Counted from the first letter of the stretch, positions 10,347 to 20,503 are shown. The stretch is DNA of 21,794 nucleotides from Heliocybe sulcata (GCA_004369045.1 ML213507.1:581354-603147); one strand, 5' to 3'. Notes: a model not told the origin generated them from the sequence alone. Numbers and translations: made by a program.

Positions 10347-11275
10347 TTATGCTCGGCGATTGTGCTCTTCAAGGTTTGCCTGATGGGCTATCTTAGCCAT
10401 CTGCAGCATTGAACGTCATGAAGGTGTAATAGATACTTACCTCGGTCATAGACTGGTCTCCCAGGAACTCATCTGGTTCAGGGTACTTGTTGTAACATCG
10501 AACATACGCAGAATAAGTGCTGCATCCAGACTCCATTGAGGAGGGAAACATGGGAAGGTCGCCTGGCGACGACGGACAGGAGATTGAGGCAGCAGGTGAA
10601 GAGGTTTGCAGCAGTTTCTCAGAGGCTACCTCAGGTTTAGCAACGTCTTCGAGGTTTAAGCAGAGGCTTTCTGGGGAGCTGGATGGCATCTCTAGCATTT
10701 CTCCGCGGCTGGTTTTGTCGTCCTTCTTCAAAATGATTGCCTGATGCAATCGCAAATGTGAACGAGAGATGGAGCCTGAGAGGGAAGAACAGCACACTCA
10801 CGACATAATCATGCTCATCCAGCAGATACCTAGGAATGCGTAGCTCTACGTCGACGTTGCTGACATCGGTGTTCTATAGAGCATTTCATGACTGAAGGAT
10901 GTATGCCGCAAAGAGAGACTCACCCAACGTATAATGGGAACATTGTCTGCGATAACAGCCACGCTGTAGACGTTGCTCATGTTGGGCAACAGATAGTCCC
11001 TTGGAAGTGACTTTGAAAGCAGCAACCGAAAGCTGCTTTGGCTTGGGTCACAAGATCTTCCTGGCGTTCGCATGGCGTTCGCCACTTTGTGGTTTGTACT
11101 GAAGAGGACCAGGATCGTTATAATAAAGTACCACACAATGCAAAAGTCTACCACAACGTCTGTCTGACATCTTCGTCGAATTCCGGGAGCCTTGGCAAGG
11201 ACCCAGCTCACCAGTGTATCTATTCCACACAAAGAAGATTCCCCTTATTTCGGAAAATAAAGGGTAATCATCCAT
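10347..11275 (-). CDS. Cargo protein C, small single-span membrane protein of unknown function (241 aa)
   Basis: The five exons are 11212-11275, 10924-11159, 10802-10873, 10441-10740 and 10347-10400. Introns are 52, 50, 61 and 40 bases with GTGAGC, GTGAGT, GTGAGT and GTAAGT donors, and phases agree throughout. The product begins MDDYPLFSEIRGIFFVW. One strongly hydrophobic stretch near residues 24-42 (VVVDFCIVWYFIITILVLF) is a likely membrane span. After it come KVANAMRTPGRSCDPSQSSF, a folded-looking part (NVYSVAVIADNVPIIRW, ELRIPRYLLDEHDYV) and a Ser/Pro-rich tail ending LEEHNRRA. The first exon and start are less certain; translation from ATG 11073 would omit the membrane span. I do not recognise the family. 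The gap to gene B is only about 180 bases. Confidence 0.55.
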
Positions 11276-11637
11276 AGCTGCTTCACCTGCCCATCTCAGG
11301 CCCACAAACCACCACAATCACATTCTCCAGCAATACAGCATATCACAGCTGCCGCGTACAGCTATTGATCCCAGAGCACTGAAGGTAACGAACCGAACGA
11401 CTCCTCTCCGTGCCCAAATCCATACGCACAAACACCCTATCCTTGTACCTGTCCCCACCTGCAAAGACTCGCACATCCTCACCAGACATCCCAGCCCCAG
11501 CTTCCTTGAACACGCCCCACGCATCTTCCACTGAGGTCATCAACGGCACGAGAGCGCTCGTCGGTGTACTCTGATTTATCTGCCAGAAAAGACCTCCGCG
11601 ATCACCAAACCACTACTTCCTCACTTTCCGGTCTTGA
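11276..11637. other. No supported gene; region between cargo C and LIM fragment
   Basis: A minus-strand frame at 11343-11549 reads plausibly (VEDAWGVFKEAGAGMSGEDV, RYKDRVFVRMDLGTE) and is preceded by a possible 3' splice site (TTCTGGCAG). I cannot connect it to either neighbour. It may be a further captured exon, the end of the LIM fragment or chance. It should also contain the promoter of gene C. Confidence 0.3.
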
Positions 11638-14089
11638 CTATTTTACAGGCTCTACGCCCGCCACGGTTAGCGTCATTCGTGGCCCGCGATTATCATGGTC
11701 GACACTGTCCGTAGATAACGAAGACTGCGATTCATAGCTGTCGGACTGCGAGTAGTACCCCGACTCCGGCGAAGACCGTGCTCGAGACGGCGCCGCCTGG
11801 GACGACCGCAAAGATGTATATTGACCTCTTTGTCGGCATACCAGGTGACTGTGACGATATGGAAGAGTTTGACGAGTGAGCAGGTCGTACAGAACCCAAG
11901 ATCTTCTTCCTCTCCTCCTCGGAACTCGGGCTGGGCGATGGCAACAGGCTAGTAGCAGAACGGCTTGCCGAGTCTTGTGTATAGACATTGTCAACCGCGA
12001 GGCCGTCGTCGGTGGAGGAAACCGCGATGTTGAAGTCGAGAGGAGAGTGAGGAGACCGGGCGTCAGTGTACCCAGTCGACGTCGAGAGCGTGCGCGTCGT
12101 CGACATCGGTAAGCGAGGAACGGGAACTGAAGGCAGACATCGCTGCAGGGGCGTTAGCGCGCGCATCCACTCGAAGCAGAGATCGAATACTCACCTATCA
12201 CTCCGCTCGACGTCGCGCCCGCTATCCAGCACGGGAACCCGAGTCTATCATGCATTCTGTAGACTATAGTTAAGCACTGATTCTAAATCAAAACAATTCA
12301 CTCACTTCGTAACAACGAACAGCCAGCAAGCTCGAGACGTCGCTCGCGGGAAGACGATCTGTATACACATCGTCGTGCGAGCTTCGTGAACGGTGAGGCC
12401 GGCGTCGGTGGAGAAACCCGCGATGCAGAAGTCGGGAGGAGAGTCGGTGAGACGAGAAGACTGGGCATCAGTGTATCCACTCGCCATCGACCATGTGCGC
12501 GTCGTCGACATTGGTAAGCAAACGTGCTCCTCGTTGTGCGCTCGACAGGGACTTCATCGTCCTCATCCGAGAAGCTCGTGACCCTCGACAAATCGCCTGG
12601 CCCCAGCCCATTCGTGGTCTCCACCGTCAGCTGCTTCGCGTTCTTACTTGTGTATTCTTTGGGCGGCAGCGCAAGCAGTATGCCCTCGCTCTCATCTTGC
12701 CTAGCATCCAGTTCCGCGTCAGTGTCCGTCCCGCTTTCTACCCCATGCGGGACATCCATTCTATGGGAAGGCGACACGGGCGAGTTAGGTCTTGACCGGG
12801 CGGAGAACCTCGACGGAGGTCTATCTAGGAAATCCATATTGAGATCCGACGGCGACAACCGCGGCTCGTCATATGAGCGCTGCTGGCAGAGATTTGACTG
12901 AGCGGGAGACATCCGTCCTTGCTCGATGCCAGAGTTAAGGCTGCCCGTCCGTGGCGGAATCCAATCTTGCGTGACGCTAGGCCTCAGTGGCGGCCTCAGC
13001 GGATCTGCGTGAGGATTTTCATACGTACTCGACTCCCGGGACCATTCGATATTGACGGCAGCGGCAGGGAATCCCTGCGCGGCCTGGGCACAGAGGAGGA
13101 AAGCTTCGGCTGGCTAGAGGTGGTGGAAGAGTACGAGCCGTTCCGCTGGGGGGTGCTTGGGCAGGGTTCGGTGGAAGGATGACGAGATAAGGCGGGTGAT
13201 GCAGAACGGAGCCATTCTGTGAAGATTCTGGCGGAGCGATAGTTACAGAGAATGGTACGCTATTCCCATTGGTGTCGTTGAGAGAGCACAACAAACCCCT
13301 CTTGGAGGATGTCCGCTCGGGTGGGGAGGCAAGCACGTGGTCGGATTGTTTGGATGGTGGGGCAGTGGTGCTTGAGGATGGGGGCGTAAACGGACGAGAT
13401 CGAGATGAAAAAAAGCCAACCTAGAGATCATCAAGAATCCATTGAAACCTGAGAAGGATTAGCACGCACCCTGTCGTCCTGCTTCAGCGGCCCCGCTCCT
13501 GCCAACCGGTCCAACTCCTGCCGAGCCTTTGCCAGCTCAGGTTCTCTTTCCCTCTGTATCTCCTTCTTCTTCTCATGATGCCTCCTGCTTTTCGCAACGC
13601 GCTCATTATGACACTTCATACAGTAGATACCCTGGCTTGTCTTGGCGAAGACCATGTTGTCTATGAGTTTCTTGCAGACGTAACAGACGCAACCCTTGAA
13701 ACAGTGCGCGTGGGACGAGTCGTCGCCAGTCATGATGGCCTTGGCGTGGATGAGCTGCCCACAGACATTGCAATTGTACGAGCAATTGGAGCAGATAGGC
13801 GACCCGTCGGAGAGCAGGCGGAGGTTGGTATCGGCGTTGACCTGGTTCTGGCATTTTGTGCAACGGAAGCATTGGGCGTGAAAGAAAGAGTTGCTGGCGG
13901 AAGAGGTAACCAGGTGCATGTACAGAGAATGGAACGTGAACGTTAGATACGGCGGATCGCCGAGGACTGTCAACGCTGGTTCACCCACTCACCCGAATGC
14001 TACTACCACACCTCCGACTTGTGACATCCCGGACATAAGCTGCTCTCGTTCACGTCAGGATGGCTGCTCGTTGCAGTTGCTTCACTCAT
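11638..14089 (-). pseudogene. Decayed 5' fragment of a LIM-domain RhoGAP gene (Rga1 type)
   Basis: From ATG 14089 the first exon (to 13993) encodes a possible LIM start LCPGCHKS. The second (13893 to about 13463) encodes two clear LIM zinc fingers: FFHAQCFRCTKCQNQV, ICSNCSYNCNVCGQLI, SSHAHCFKG...CKKLID and SQGIYCMKCHNERVAKSRRH. This layout is that of fungal Rga1-type Rho/Cdc42 GTPase-activating proteins. A Ser/Pro-rich linker follows on the minus strand down to 11638, ending ESGYYSQSDSYESQSSLSTD and then PRMTLTVAGVEPVK with TAG. The coiled coil and RhoGAP domain are absent. Signs of decay are a frame break in the first LIM domain near 14012-14016, another after SSQSPGMPTKR (about 11850), an internal duplication and early stops. 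Regulation of GTPases is therefore not expected. It lies between transposon genes and is best read as a captured host fragment. Confidence 0.65.
11999..12519. repeat. Internal tandem duplication in the LIM fragment
   Basis: Bases 11999-12114 and 12395-12519 are diverged copies offset by about 400 bases. On the minus strand both encode LPMSTTRTxS...GYTDA...DF.IA.SSTD-like sequence, with small length differences in between. Confidence 0.75.
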
Positions 14090-14421
14090 AGCATAGTCGT
14101 GATGAGGGCTTCTAATAGCACAAGAAAAGTGGCCGCCAGAAAATTACTAAGTATACCGGGAGCAGCGTCGTAATAGAGACAGACAGTCCCCGCAGAGAGA
14201 GTGAATGAGAGTTGACAGGCGGAGAGGAAGAGGAGAGGCTGCCTTTGCCAGAGAACAAACCCATCCTGGGCCAGAGGAATGTCAGCCTTTGGCTTAGCGG
14301 CGGGAGCGCGCCTCGGCGAAGCTTCATCTGGAGAGCGTGGAAATCTTTGCAGCCAGATGCAAAGATTCTCAGACCCTTAGCTTTCTTCTGCATCTTCCAA
14401 TTGTCTGACACGAGCCTTATT
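14090..14421. promoter_or_regulatory. Region upstream of the dioxygenase gene, with a 10-bp inverted repeat
   Basis: This 332-base gap separates the divergent LIM fragment and gene D. It contains a perfect inverted repeat AATCTTTGCA-GCCAGA-TGCAAAGATT at 14342-14367, about 55 bases before the gene D start codon, which could bind a dimeric regulator. The right border of the captured fragment must lie somewhere here. Confidence 0.4.
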
Positions 14422-17347
14422 ATGGATCTAGCTACGTCTAACTACATCTATCTTGCCTTGGACATCGAAGAACAGCAAGCACTCGAAGCTCTGTTAAAAC
14501 GTTCTGTCAAGAGCTCCAGAGCAAACTCGGTCCTTTCTGGCTTGCTTTGGAAGCTGCAGACTTACGGAAAGTCAGGGCAAAATCCCGATGCTGCAATGGA
14601 AGGTAAGAATCTGTGGATTGTAGCTATGATACGCTGCTTAGCTCACTATATTCCAAGGCTCCGAATACCCTCAGCGCCCGCCAAAATCCTCAAATGAGCG
14701 TAAGAAGCCTTACAATCGTCCGGGAACAATGCCGGGCAATGGCAGGAAGGGAAAGCAGAAGGGAAAGGGAAGAGGAAAGGGAGAGGAAGGACGGCCTCAA
14801 GGAGACGGTGCCAGTGGAGGTCAACTCGGCGCAGCTTCCATCAATTGGAACTGTCCCAGAGGCACCGTAGATTTCGTGAACAGTTGGCAGCAGATCAACG
14901 CTTCAGTTGCTGTCCATGCTAATTCTGGTCCCTTCTTTGGTAGACTGGCTGCTTTCATCAACAGTGCCGCCTGTGCCAGCTCCAACTTTCGGTCTGGGGT
15001 CCGTACGCTTCTATACGGGTTATCAAGTGGTGCAAACCTGCCTGAAGAATCTCTGCTTCATATCGTTTGCCGGGTACAATCCTCAGAGGTGCAGAGCGCG
15101 AGGTTCAGTTTCATTTTGATGACAGATAAGTTACGGCTTGCGGCTATGGTTCAAAGGTAAGCATATATCATTGTCATTCTGCGTATTATCATCTGAGGCA
15201 GGTGTAGCTTGGGGAACACAGCAGAAGTATATGCCAAGCACGTTTCTGGGTGGGCAGAAGCACCAGCCAGAAGGACCTTCTATGACTGGGTAGCAGAAGG
15301 GCGCAGGATATCTGCGATTGCAGCTGGAGGTAAGCCTTCACAATCAAGCCTCCCCGTCGTCAATGACAGTCTCTAGGCAGTATATATATCATCCTGTTGA
15401 TCTCCCTGGCTGGTATGAGATCTGTAATTGGTGATATGCCGGGGGACGTTGCCCATGCGGTTGCCAACATTCTTCGTGCTCCAAAGGAGGATCATCCAGT
15501 TGGACATATTGTCTCTACAACCATAGTCCCATTCATAACAAGCCTACGTTATGAAGCTCAGTTGAACCTTGCTGCGTTCCTGCCTGTGGTGTTCCTGCTG
15601 CAGCACAAGTTGCCCCTGGAGATTGAGGCAGCAGACCTATTGATGAGCGACAAAGTCTTGGACTGTGTCGAGCTGAGGTAAGGTAACCTCTTCATTGTTC
15701 CTACAATCTGATGGCTGATTGTATCCAGCCATTTCGTCTTGGCGGAACGTGACTACAACGTGTGGAAACATGCTCTAGTCATACCTGCAAGGTCTTTCAG
15801 GGACGGTCCTCCTCTATCCCTGGCTAACGACAGCGTCATTCATCAAACACTGTTTCTCCCTTCTCCTTCTTCTGAAACAGTGACTATGTCATTGCTCAAT
15901 GAATCATCCTCGTCTGAGATCGTTCCAGAGCATGAGGAGGTGTATCCAGAAGTACTGGCCTTATCTTCTGAGAGGCTAAACATAGCTGACATTACGTTTC
16001 TTTCTAGGAGGCGGACTCATATTGCTTATCCAGTCCGTATTCAAAGAGGGACATACGCCAGGTCAAGATCGTCACTGGTTTTGATGCCAGTCATCCAGCT
16101 CATCAAAAATGTGAGGTCAACCGTAAAAACACCGCTATATGGACAGATGAACAGAGAAACTTTGCCCAAGTAGCATTAGCCAATCCTCCTAGTACAATCG
16201 AGGCGTTTGAGGAAGAGGTATGTGATTTGAAGCCTTGAGAGAAAGAGTGTATATTAACGTTGCTGAAGCTTAGGTCAATGTACGTCTGTGGAACAAAGAA
16301 GGACCAGGATAAGTATCTTCTCATACCCTTTGATCATATACCTGGGTAAGCTTTAGTCTCTAGTAACAGTTCAATGATAACATTTGACTATCTTTGAATA
16401 TAGCAATGCCTTACGTTTGGAAAGCGAAGATGGAACTCTTCAAGCCATGCTATGCACAGCAATGCCGGAGCATATGAGGAAGTCCTTGACTGCCCTGATC
16501 GAGTCTGCTATTGGAAGCAATGTCCTCCATCAACGTGAGCAGGACCAGGATCTATTATTTCAAGCGCTTCATTTTTCGTGGTATAATCGCTTCAGTACAC
16601 AGGTAAGCTACTCTATCTTTCAGTTGATATTGTTAAAAATATTATACGCTCAGGGCAATGCTTCTGCCGACCACCTCCATCCGTCTCTTTCTCAGAAGGC
16701 AGGAGCATCCAGGACCAATCACTTCCAGTTTTGCCCCAGGACGTCCGCAGACTATAGAAACTTCAAGGACATCTATCTCAACCTTACAAAGAATCTAGCC
16801 CCCGTCTTTGAATGGGTCGAAGATACGGTGAGAATATAGGGTCTGACTGCTTCTAAGGACACTAGCTAACTGCCATCATAATCCTTAGATACGTTCACTG
16901 GTTGGCGAGGATGTTGAAATCCAAGTACAGTGTTGCGATTCCCTACCCCTGAATTCAAATGTTCCCCTGTTTCCTTTTACTGGCCTGGTTTTCAACTTTA
17001 ACGTTTCCACCAAAGGCCATTGGGATCGAGGTGATTTGGGATTTTGCTTTGTCATGGCCTTTGGCAATTATGAAGGTGGCCACCTTTGTCTGAAGGAACA
17101 AGGATGGGTATTTGATCTTCGCCCCGGTGATTTTATCATTTTTGATTCTAGTGGAACTACTCATTTCAATCTGCTTTATCGAGGGTGCTGTGGCTCTATA
17201 GTGGGTCATACCGACAAGGAATTCCTACAGTGGATGAAGGATTTCAACGGTTGGAAGAACAACATCTATCTTTCCGCTACAAGGCGCTCTGCCAATAACG
17301 CCGATGAAGGAACAGAATACATCCCCTACGACAATTTATTTGGTTAA
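14422..17347 (+). CDS. TET/JBP-like 2-oxoglutarate/Fe(II) dioxygenase (812 aa, ten exons)
   Basis: The exons are 14422-14602, 14658-15156, 15202-15329, 15377-15677, 15729-15939, 16008-16217, 16269-16345, 16404-16602, 16654-16827 and 16889-17347; every junction keeps phase. The C-terminal double-stranded beta-helix has metal ligands H704 and D706 (KGHWDRGD) and H752 (SGTTHFN), with R758 following as a likely 2-oxoglutarate contact. The strands FCFVMAFGNYEGGHLCL and FDLRPGDFIIFDSSG are typical of the fungal TET/JBP clade, which oxidises 5-methylcytosine or related bases. The N-terminus (residues 1-60) is helical. A Lys/Gly-rich stretch near residues 78-100 could bind nucleic acid. Residues 110-430 form a large uncharacterised region. 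No stop or frameshift is present. Whether the N-terminal part is one protein with the oxygenase rests only on splice phase. DNA substrate activity is inferred. Confidence 0.85.
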
Positions 17348-17668
17348 TCTTTCCTTTGTACTATTACATAAAGCAATATAGGGAGCCTTATTGATAGTGA
17401 AGATTGGAAGGAGACGTAGATGAAGATGTGCCAAAGAGCGGCGCCAAAGTGGCGGCAAAAGAGGTGGTGTTGTTACGTCTTAACTTCAACATGTTTGTGA
17501 ATTTGCACCTTCCTTCGGCGCTCACTCTTTCTTCACTCCCTCTCCCTCCCTTGCCCTCCTTTGTTCTCATTGAGAAGATCGGGAACAGAAGCCTCATTAC
17601 CTAGGTATGTATTATATGGTTTTGAGCTCTGTGTCTCACCTATTGCGTCTCACACAGCTGGACTAGCC
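17348..17668 (+). promoter_or_regulatory. Promoter and probable 5'-UTR intron of the DUF6532 gene
   Basis: A pyrimidine-rich block at about 17517-17571 (CTCTTTC, CCCTCTCCCTCCC) resembles a fungal CT-rich core promoter. It is followed by a probable 5'-UTR intron, 17605-17657, starting GTATGT and ending CACACAG, just before the ATG at 17669. The 3' end of gene D is also here. Confidence 0.5.
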
Positions 17669-19846
17669 ATGGCAGCTCCTGGCAGCAAAGCGTCGAGGAA
17701 GCCTTCTAGGCCAGCTCCTAGGAAGAAGGGGGCAGGGATGAAGGCCCCAGCAGTAAGAATGCCAACACCTTCAGGTGCCTCTGGAAGGGCAGCTTCCGCA
17801 TCTGCCCTGAATGGGTCCTCAATGTCGCCCAGCTCCTCCACGCTTAATGTTCCTAAGGCACTCACTGAGGAAGAAAGAAGAGTCCTTTTGAGCATCGCCA
17901 ATCACGTCCCGAACCTGGCTGAGCTCCTCAAAAAATCTAAGGTGCAGAATGAAGCAGAGAAGATCGCTAGTAAGTAGCACACCGTTGACCATTGACTCAA
18001 CGTCTTCTATTGGATATATCTCTGACCTTCATACTTGGCAGACATACGTAAACGATCCTCAGACATCCTTGCCCAAGAGTCGGATGAAACTGGTGGTGTA
18101 CATGGCAAGAAAAAGTCACGCCAGGATGGCGATGATGATGAGGCAAGTAATATCTTAGATGATGAGGAGCAGGACATAGCCTTGACCTTCAAACACCGGG
18201 GTACGTAATTCTATTCGCATCACTGCCAAGGGCTGCTAGCACTGATAGATCTTCAGGTAAGAAGAATGGCAGGGCTATTATTCTGGATGACAGTGATGAA
18301 GAAGGAGACGTCTCCGATGCTCAAGCTGGCTACGAGTGCAATGATGATGTTGGGGCTGTGGGGGCAGACTTTGCTGAAGGTGAGGGAGATGATGCTGAGA
18401 AGGCTGAGAATAGAGAAGAGGATGGTGTTACTGTCATTGGCGATGACAGTGTTATTGGCGTGAACAAGGAATTGATCAAGGAAGCTGAGGTATGACATGC
18501 TTTACGTGACAGGGCAATACTGATCACATGCAGTTCGTCATTGAGGAAGAAGCGGAACATGCTATAGCCAAGAGATGCCGTGGGCGTAAGCCCAACCCCA
18601 CCTTAGGGACTCTAGACGTAGGCCCAGTACGAGACTTAGCTGATCAAGGGCACAAGATCATCCAAAGCCTCATTTGCGCGGATCATGCCTTCCCCTTGCA
18701 GAGAAAGAGGACAGTCGACAAGGCACTATCTGAGGCGGCATCTTGGTCACCTCAAACGACAACTCTCTGGGCTAAGCTGTGTTCAGACCCTCTGCTGGCG
18801 GAGCAGAGGAGTCATGTAGCTGACTACGTGAGCATCTGGTTCGTACTGATTTCAGCATCTCACTATGCTTCCCTGGTAGGTATGGAAAGGTGCGGCATCA
18901 GTATGTGGCCACGTGAAGGACAAAGTCCATGGAGTAGTTGGATTGTATCAAGTTCCTGGGGGTCTTGGGCCTGGTAACATTGAGGCTATCAAAGGTAGGG
19001 TAGCGTGGCTGATTGAGGAGAAGAAATTCCGGTTTACGTTCGGCGGGTTGAATGTTGAGGTAGGTTTGGGCTTATGAATCGTTCATTAGCTCATGTGTCT
19101 CCTGCTAGAGCAAAACCTTTGATGCTCTGCAACCATTGGGCCATCCTGCTCTAGAGACTATCATCCAGAGTCAGTGGTTCGCTTCGTCCAAGTCAGATGG
19201 CGCCAGGTACCCTGCCAGGTTTCGTAATATCCCTGCCCCTGTCTGGGCTCTGGCTATGACAGCTGTAAACATCTCAAGTATATAATGTTCTCTCTCAATA
19301 CTGATCAACGTGTGCTATTCTCTAGCTGGAGGCGGCGCTAGCTGACTGGCAGATGGGCCAGTACAGTAGGGTCAAGTTTGCTGAAGAGCGTTGGAGGAAA
19401 AGGTACGCAAATGTCATCGAGCAGCTCCACATTCTAAGCACTCTCTTCACAGCTACAAGACCAACCTTGCCTACGTCAACAGCATCATGAAGAATTCCCC
19501 AACCTGGTATCAGAACTTCTCCAGAGAGGTATATGACCGAGTCTGGTATGTTTATGCTGAGCTCTTGAATTATGCTAAAGAACTCACTATTATAATCAGC
19601 TACAATGGAAACATCGCCGTCGAGTTTGAGGACGATGAAGAGCTGGATGGAATCGTCAATTTTGATGCCCTTGAAGCACTGGCTGTCGGCCCCATCTCCC
19701 TCAATGCTACTAACACCCCTATATCCAATGTGGCTAGTGCTGGTGGTCCTCTAGATAGTGCTGGAGGAGGCAGTGGTGTTGGGGTTGGGGGCAGAAGCAT
19801 TGGTGGACTTGAAGGCACTGGCAGTGATGATGCCGCCCAGGGGTGA
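17669..19846 (+). CDS. DUF6532-domain protein (579 aa, nine exons)
   Basis: The exons are 17669-17969, 18042-18200, 18257-18489, 18534-18827, 18880-19059, 19109-19264, 19326-19402, 19453-19545 and 19600-19846, with consistent phases. The N-terminus is Lys/Arg/Pro-rich (SRKPSRPAPRKKGAG), which could be a nuclear-localisation or DNA-contact tail. Residues about 100-230 are strongly acidic (DGDDDEASN, ILDDSDEEGD). From about residue 255 comes a domain with DLADQGHKIIQSLICADHAF, FRFTFGGLNVE, HPALETIIQSQWF, AMTALEAALADWQMGQYSRV and SYKTNLAYVNSIM, matching the layout of DUF6532, a family common in basidiomycetes with no known biochemical role. The C-terminus is Gly/Ser-rich. The acidic/basic arrangement suggests a chromatin- or DNA-associated protein, but that is inference. 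The gene lies 321 bases downstream of the dioxygenase gene on the same strand. Confidence 0.85.
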
Positions 19847-20358
19847 GGACTGGAGGCTGGCGTACTCTTCCTGGTGGCAGTATCTGGTAAGAAAATGTTC
19901 CTACTGCTGCTCTAAGCGCTGCTGGATCTAACAGTATGCTTGCCATGCTCTTCACTACTCAGTCTTCCTTGTTATCTGCTCTTCTACCATCCCAGCTCAG
20001 TCTATTGTTTTCTGTAAGGGCTACTAGTATACTACTATGTGGTCCTCATCCCCACTCAGCCTTGTTTCCTTCTGCTTTGTATGGTACAGTTTATGGTGAC
20101 CTGATTTGAACCAATGAATATCAATGCTTTTCTTCCTTTATTCATCCAAAGCACTGTAAGAACTGGAAGCAATGGAAGCAAGGAAAAGCAACCAAATTCA
20201 CATAATGATTCATGCTAGTTCATACTATTTCAAAACCCTTCAAGATGACTTAAGGCCACTTCATACTCATTTAGTGGACTCTAAAATAAGGGGGATGTCT
20301 TCAGACACTTCAGGCACTTCATTTCCTCCAAGTACTTTAAAGATCTATGAGAGCTTTA
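19847..20358. other. Right terminal region of the transposon, no gene
   Basis: This AT-rich stretch of about 510 bases contains the probable 3' end of the DUF6532 gene and then subterminal repeated words: CACTTCA at about 20259, 20306 and 20315, CCTTCAAG at about 20239, and GAAGCAATGGAAGCAAGG near 20166. No open frame looks coding. Confidence 0.55.
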
Positions 20359-20379
20359 AAGCAATGAACATTTTTCCTG
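20359..20379 (-). repeat. Right terminal inverted repeat of the transposon
   Basis: The plus strand ends AAGCAATGAACATTTTTCCTG, the inverse of the left end in the terminal ten bases, plus a spaced AAGCAA/TTGCTT match. Confidence 0.6.
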
Positions 20380-20381
20380 AT

Positions 20382-20503
20382 GCAGTAGCAAGGAGAAGGG
20401 CAAGGGCAGAGACAAGGTGCGTGCGAGCTGCCTTGGTGCTGGCAATGGGGTTCATACTGAGTCGCTTTTGTAGCAGGCTGCTCGCATCACAGACGGGGCT
20501 TGA
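20382..20503 (+). pseudogene. 3' part of the host gene split by the transposon
   Basis: Bases 20382-20416 continue the exon broken at 4634 in the same phase, encoding a Ser/Lys-rich stretch (SSKEKGKGRDK). A GTGCGT donor follows at 20417. The best acceptor is TTTTGTAG ending at 20473, with a TACTGAG branch-like site before it. A last exon at 20474-20503 encodes QAARITDGA and a TGA stop. The combined pre-insertion product would be about 243 residues. An alternative acceptor after CATCACAG also gives a short ending. Confidence 0.55.

Larger units (their letters stand above)
4635..20379. mobile_element. Giant Plavaka-type DNA transposon with cargo genes (15,745 bp)
   Basis: The left end reads CAGGAAAAATCCAAGTTGCT and the right end, reverse-complemented, reads CAGGAAAAATGTTCATTGCT. 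Ten terminal bases are identical, followed by a spaced TTGCTT match. A direct AT flanks each end (4633-4634 and 20380-20381), giving a possible 2-bp target duplication. Excising the element plus one AT rejoins the interrupted exon in frame to a lysine-rich coding stretch with a good splice donor after it. The interior carries a complete Plavaka transposase, four further spliceable genes and a captured LIM-gene fragment. The matching end sequence is short (13 bases including flanking CAT), so chance similarity alone cannot be excluded. The rejoined reading frame is the stronger support. The alternative is several nested or adjacent elements. Confidence 0.65.

Noticed and set aside
14212-14421. 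Upstream extension of the dioxygenase reading frame.
   Set aside because: The stretch has no good in-frame ATG and poor coding character; ATG 14422 gives a sensible start.
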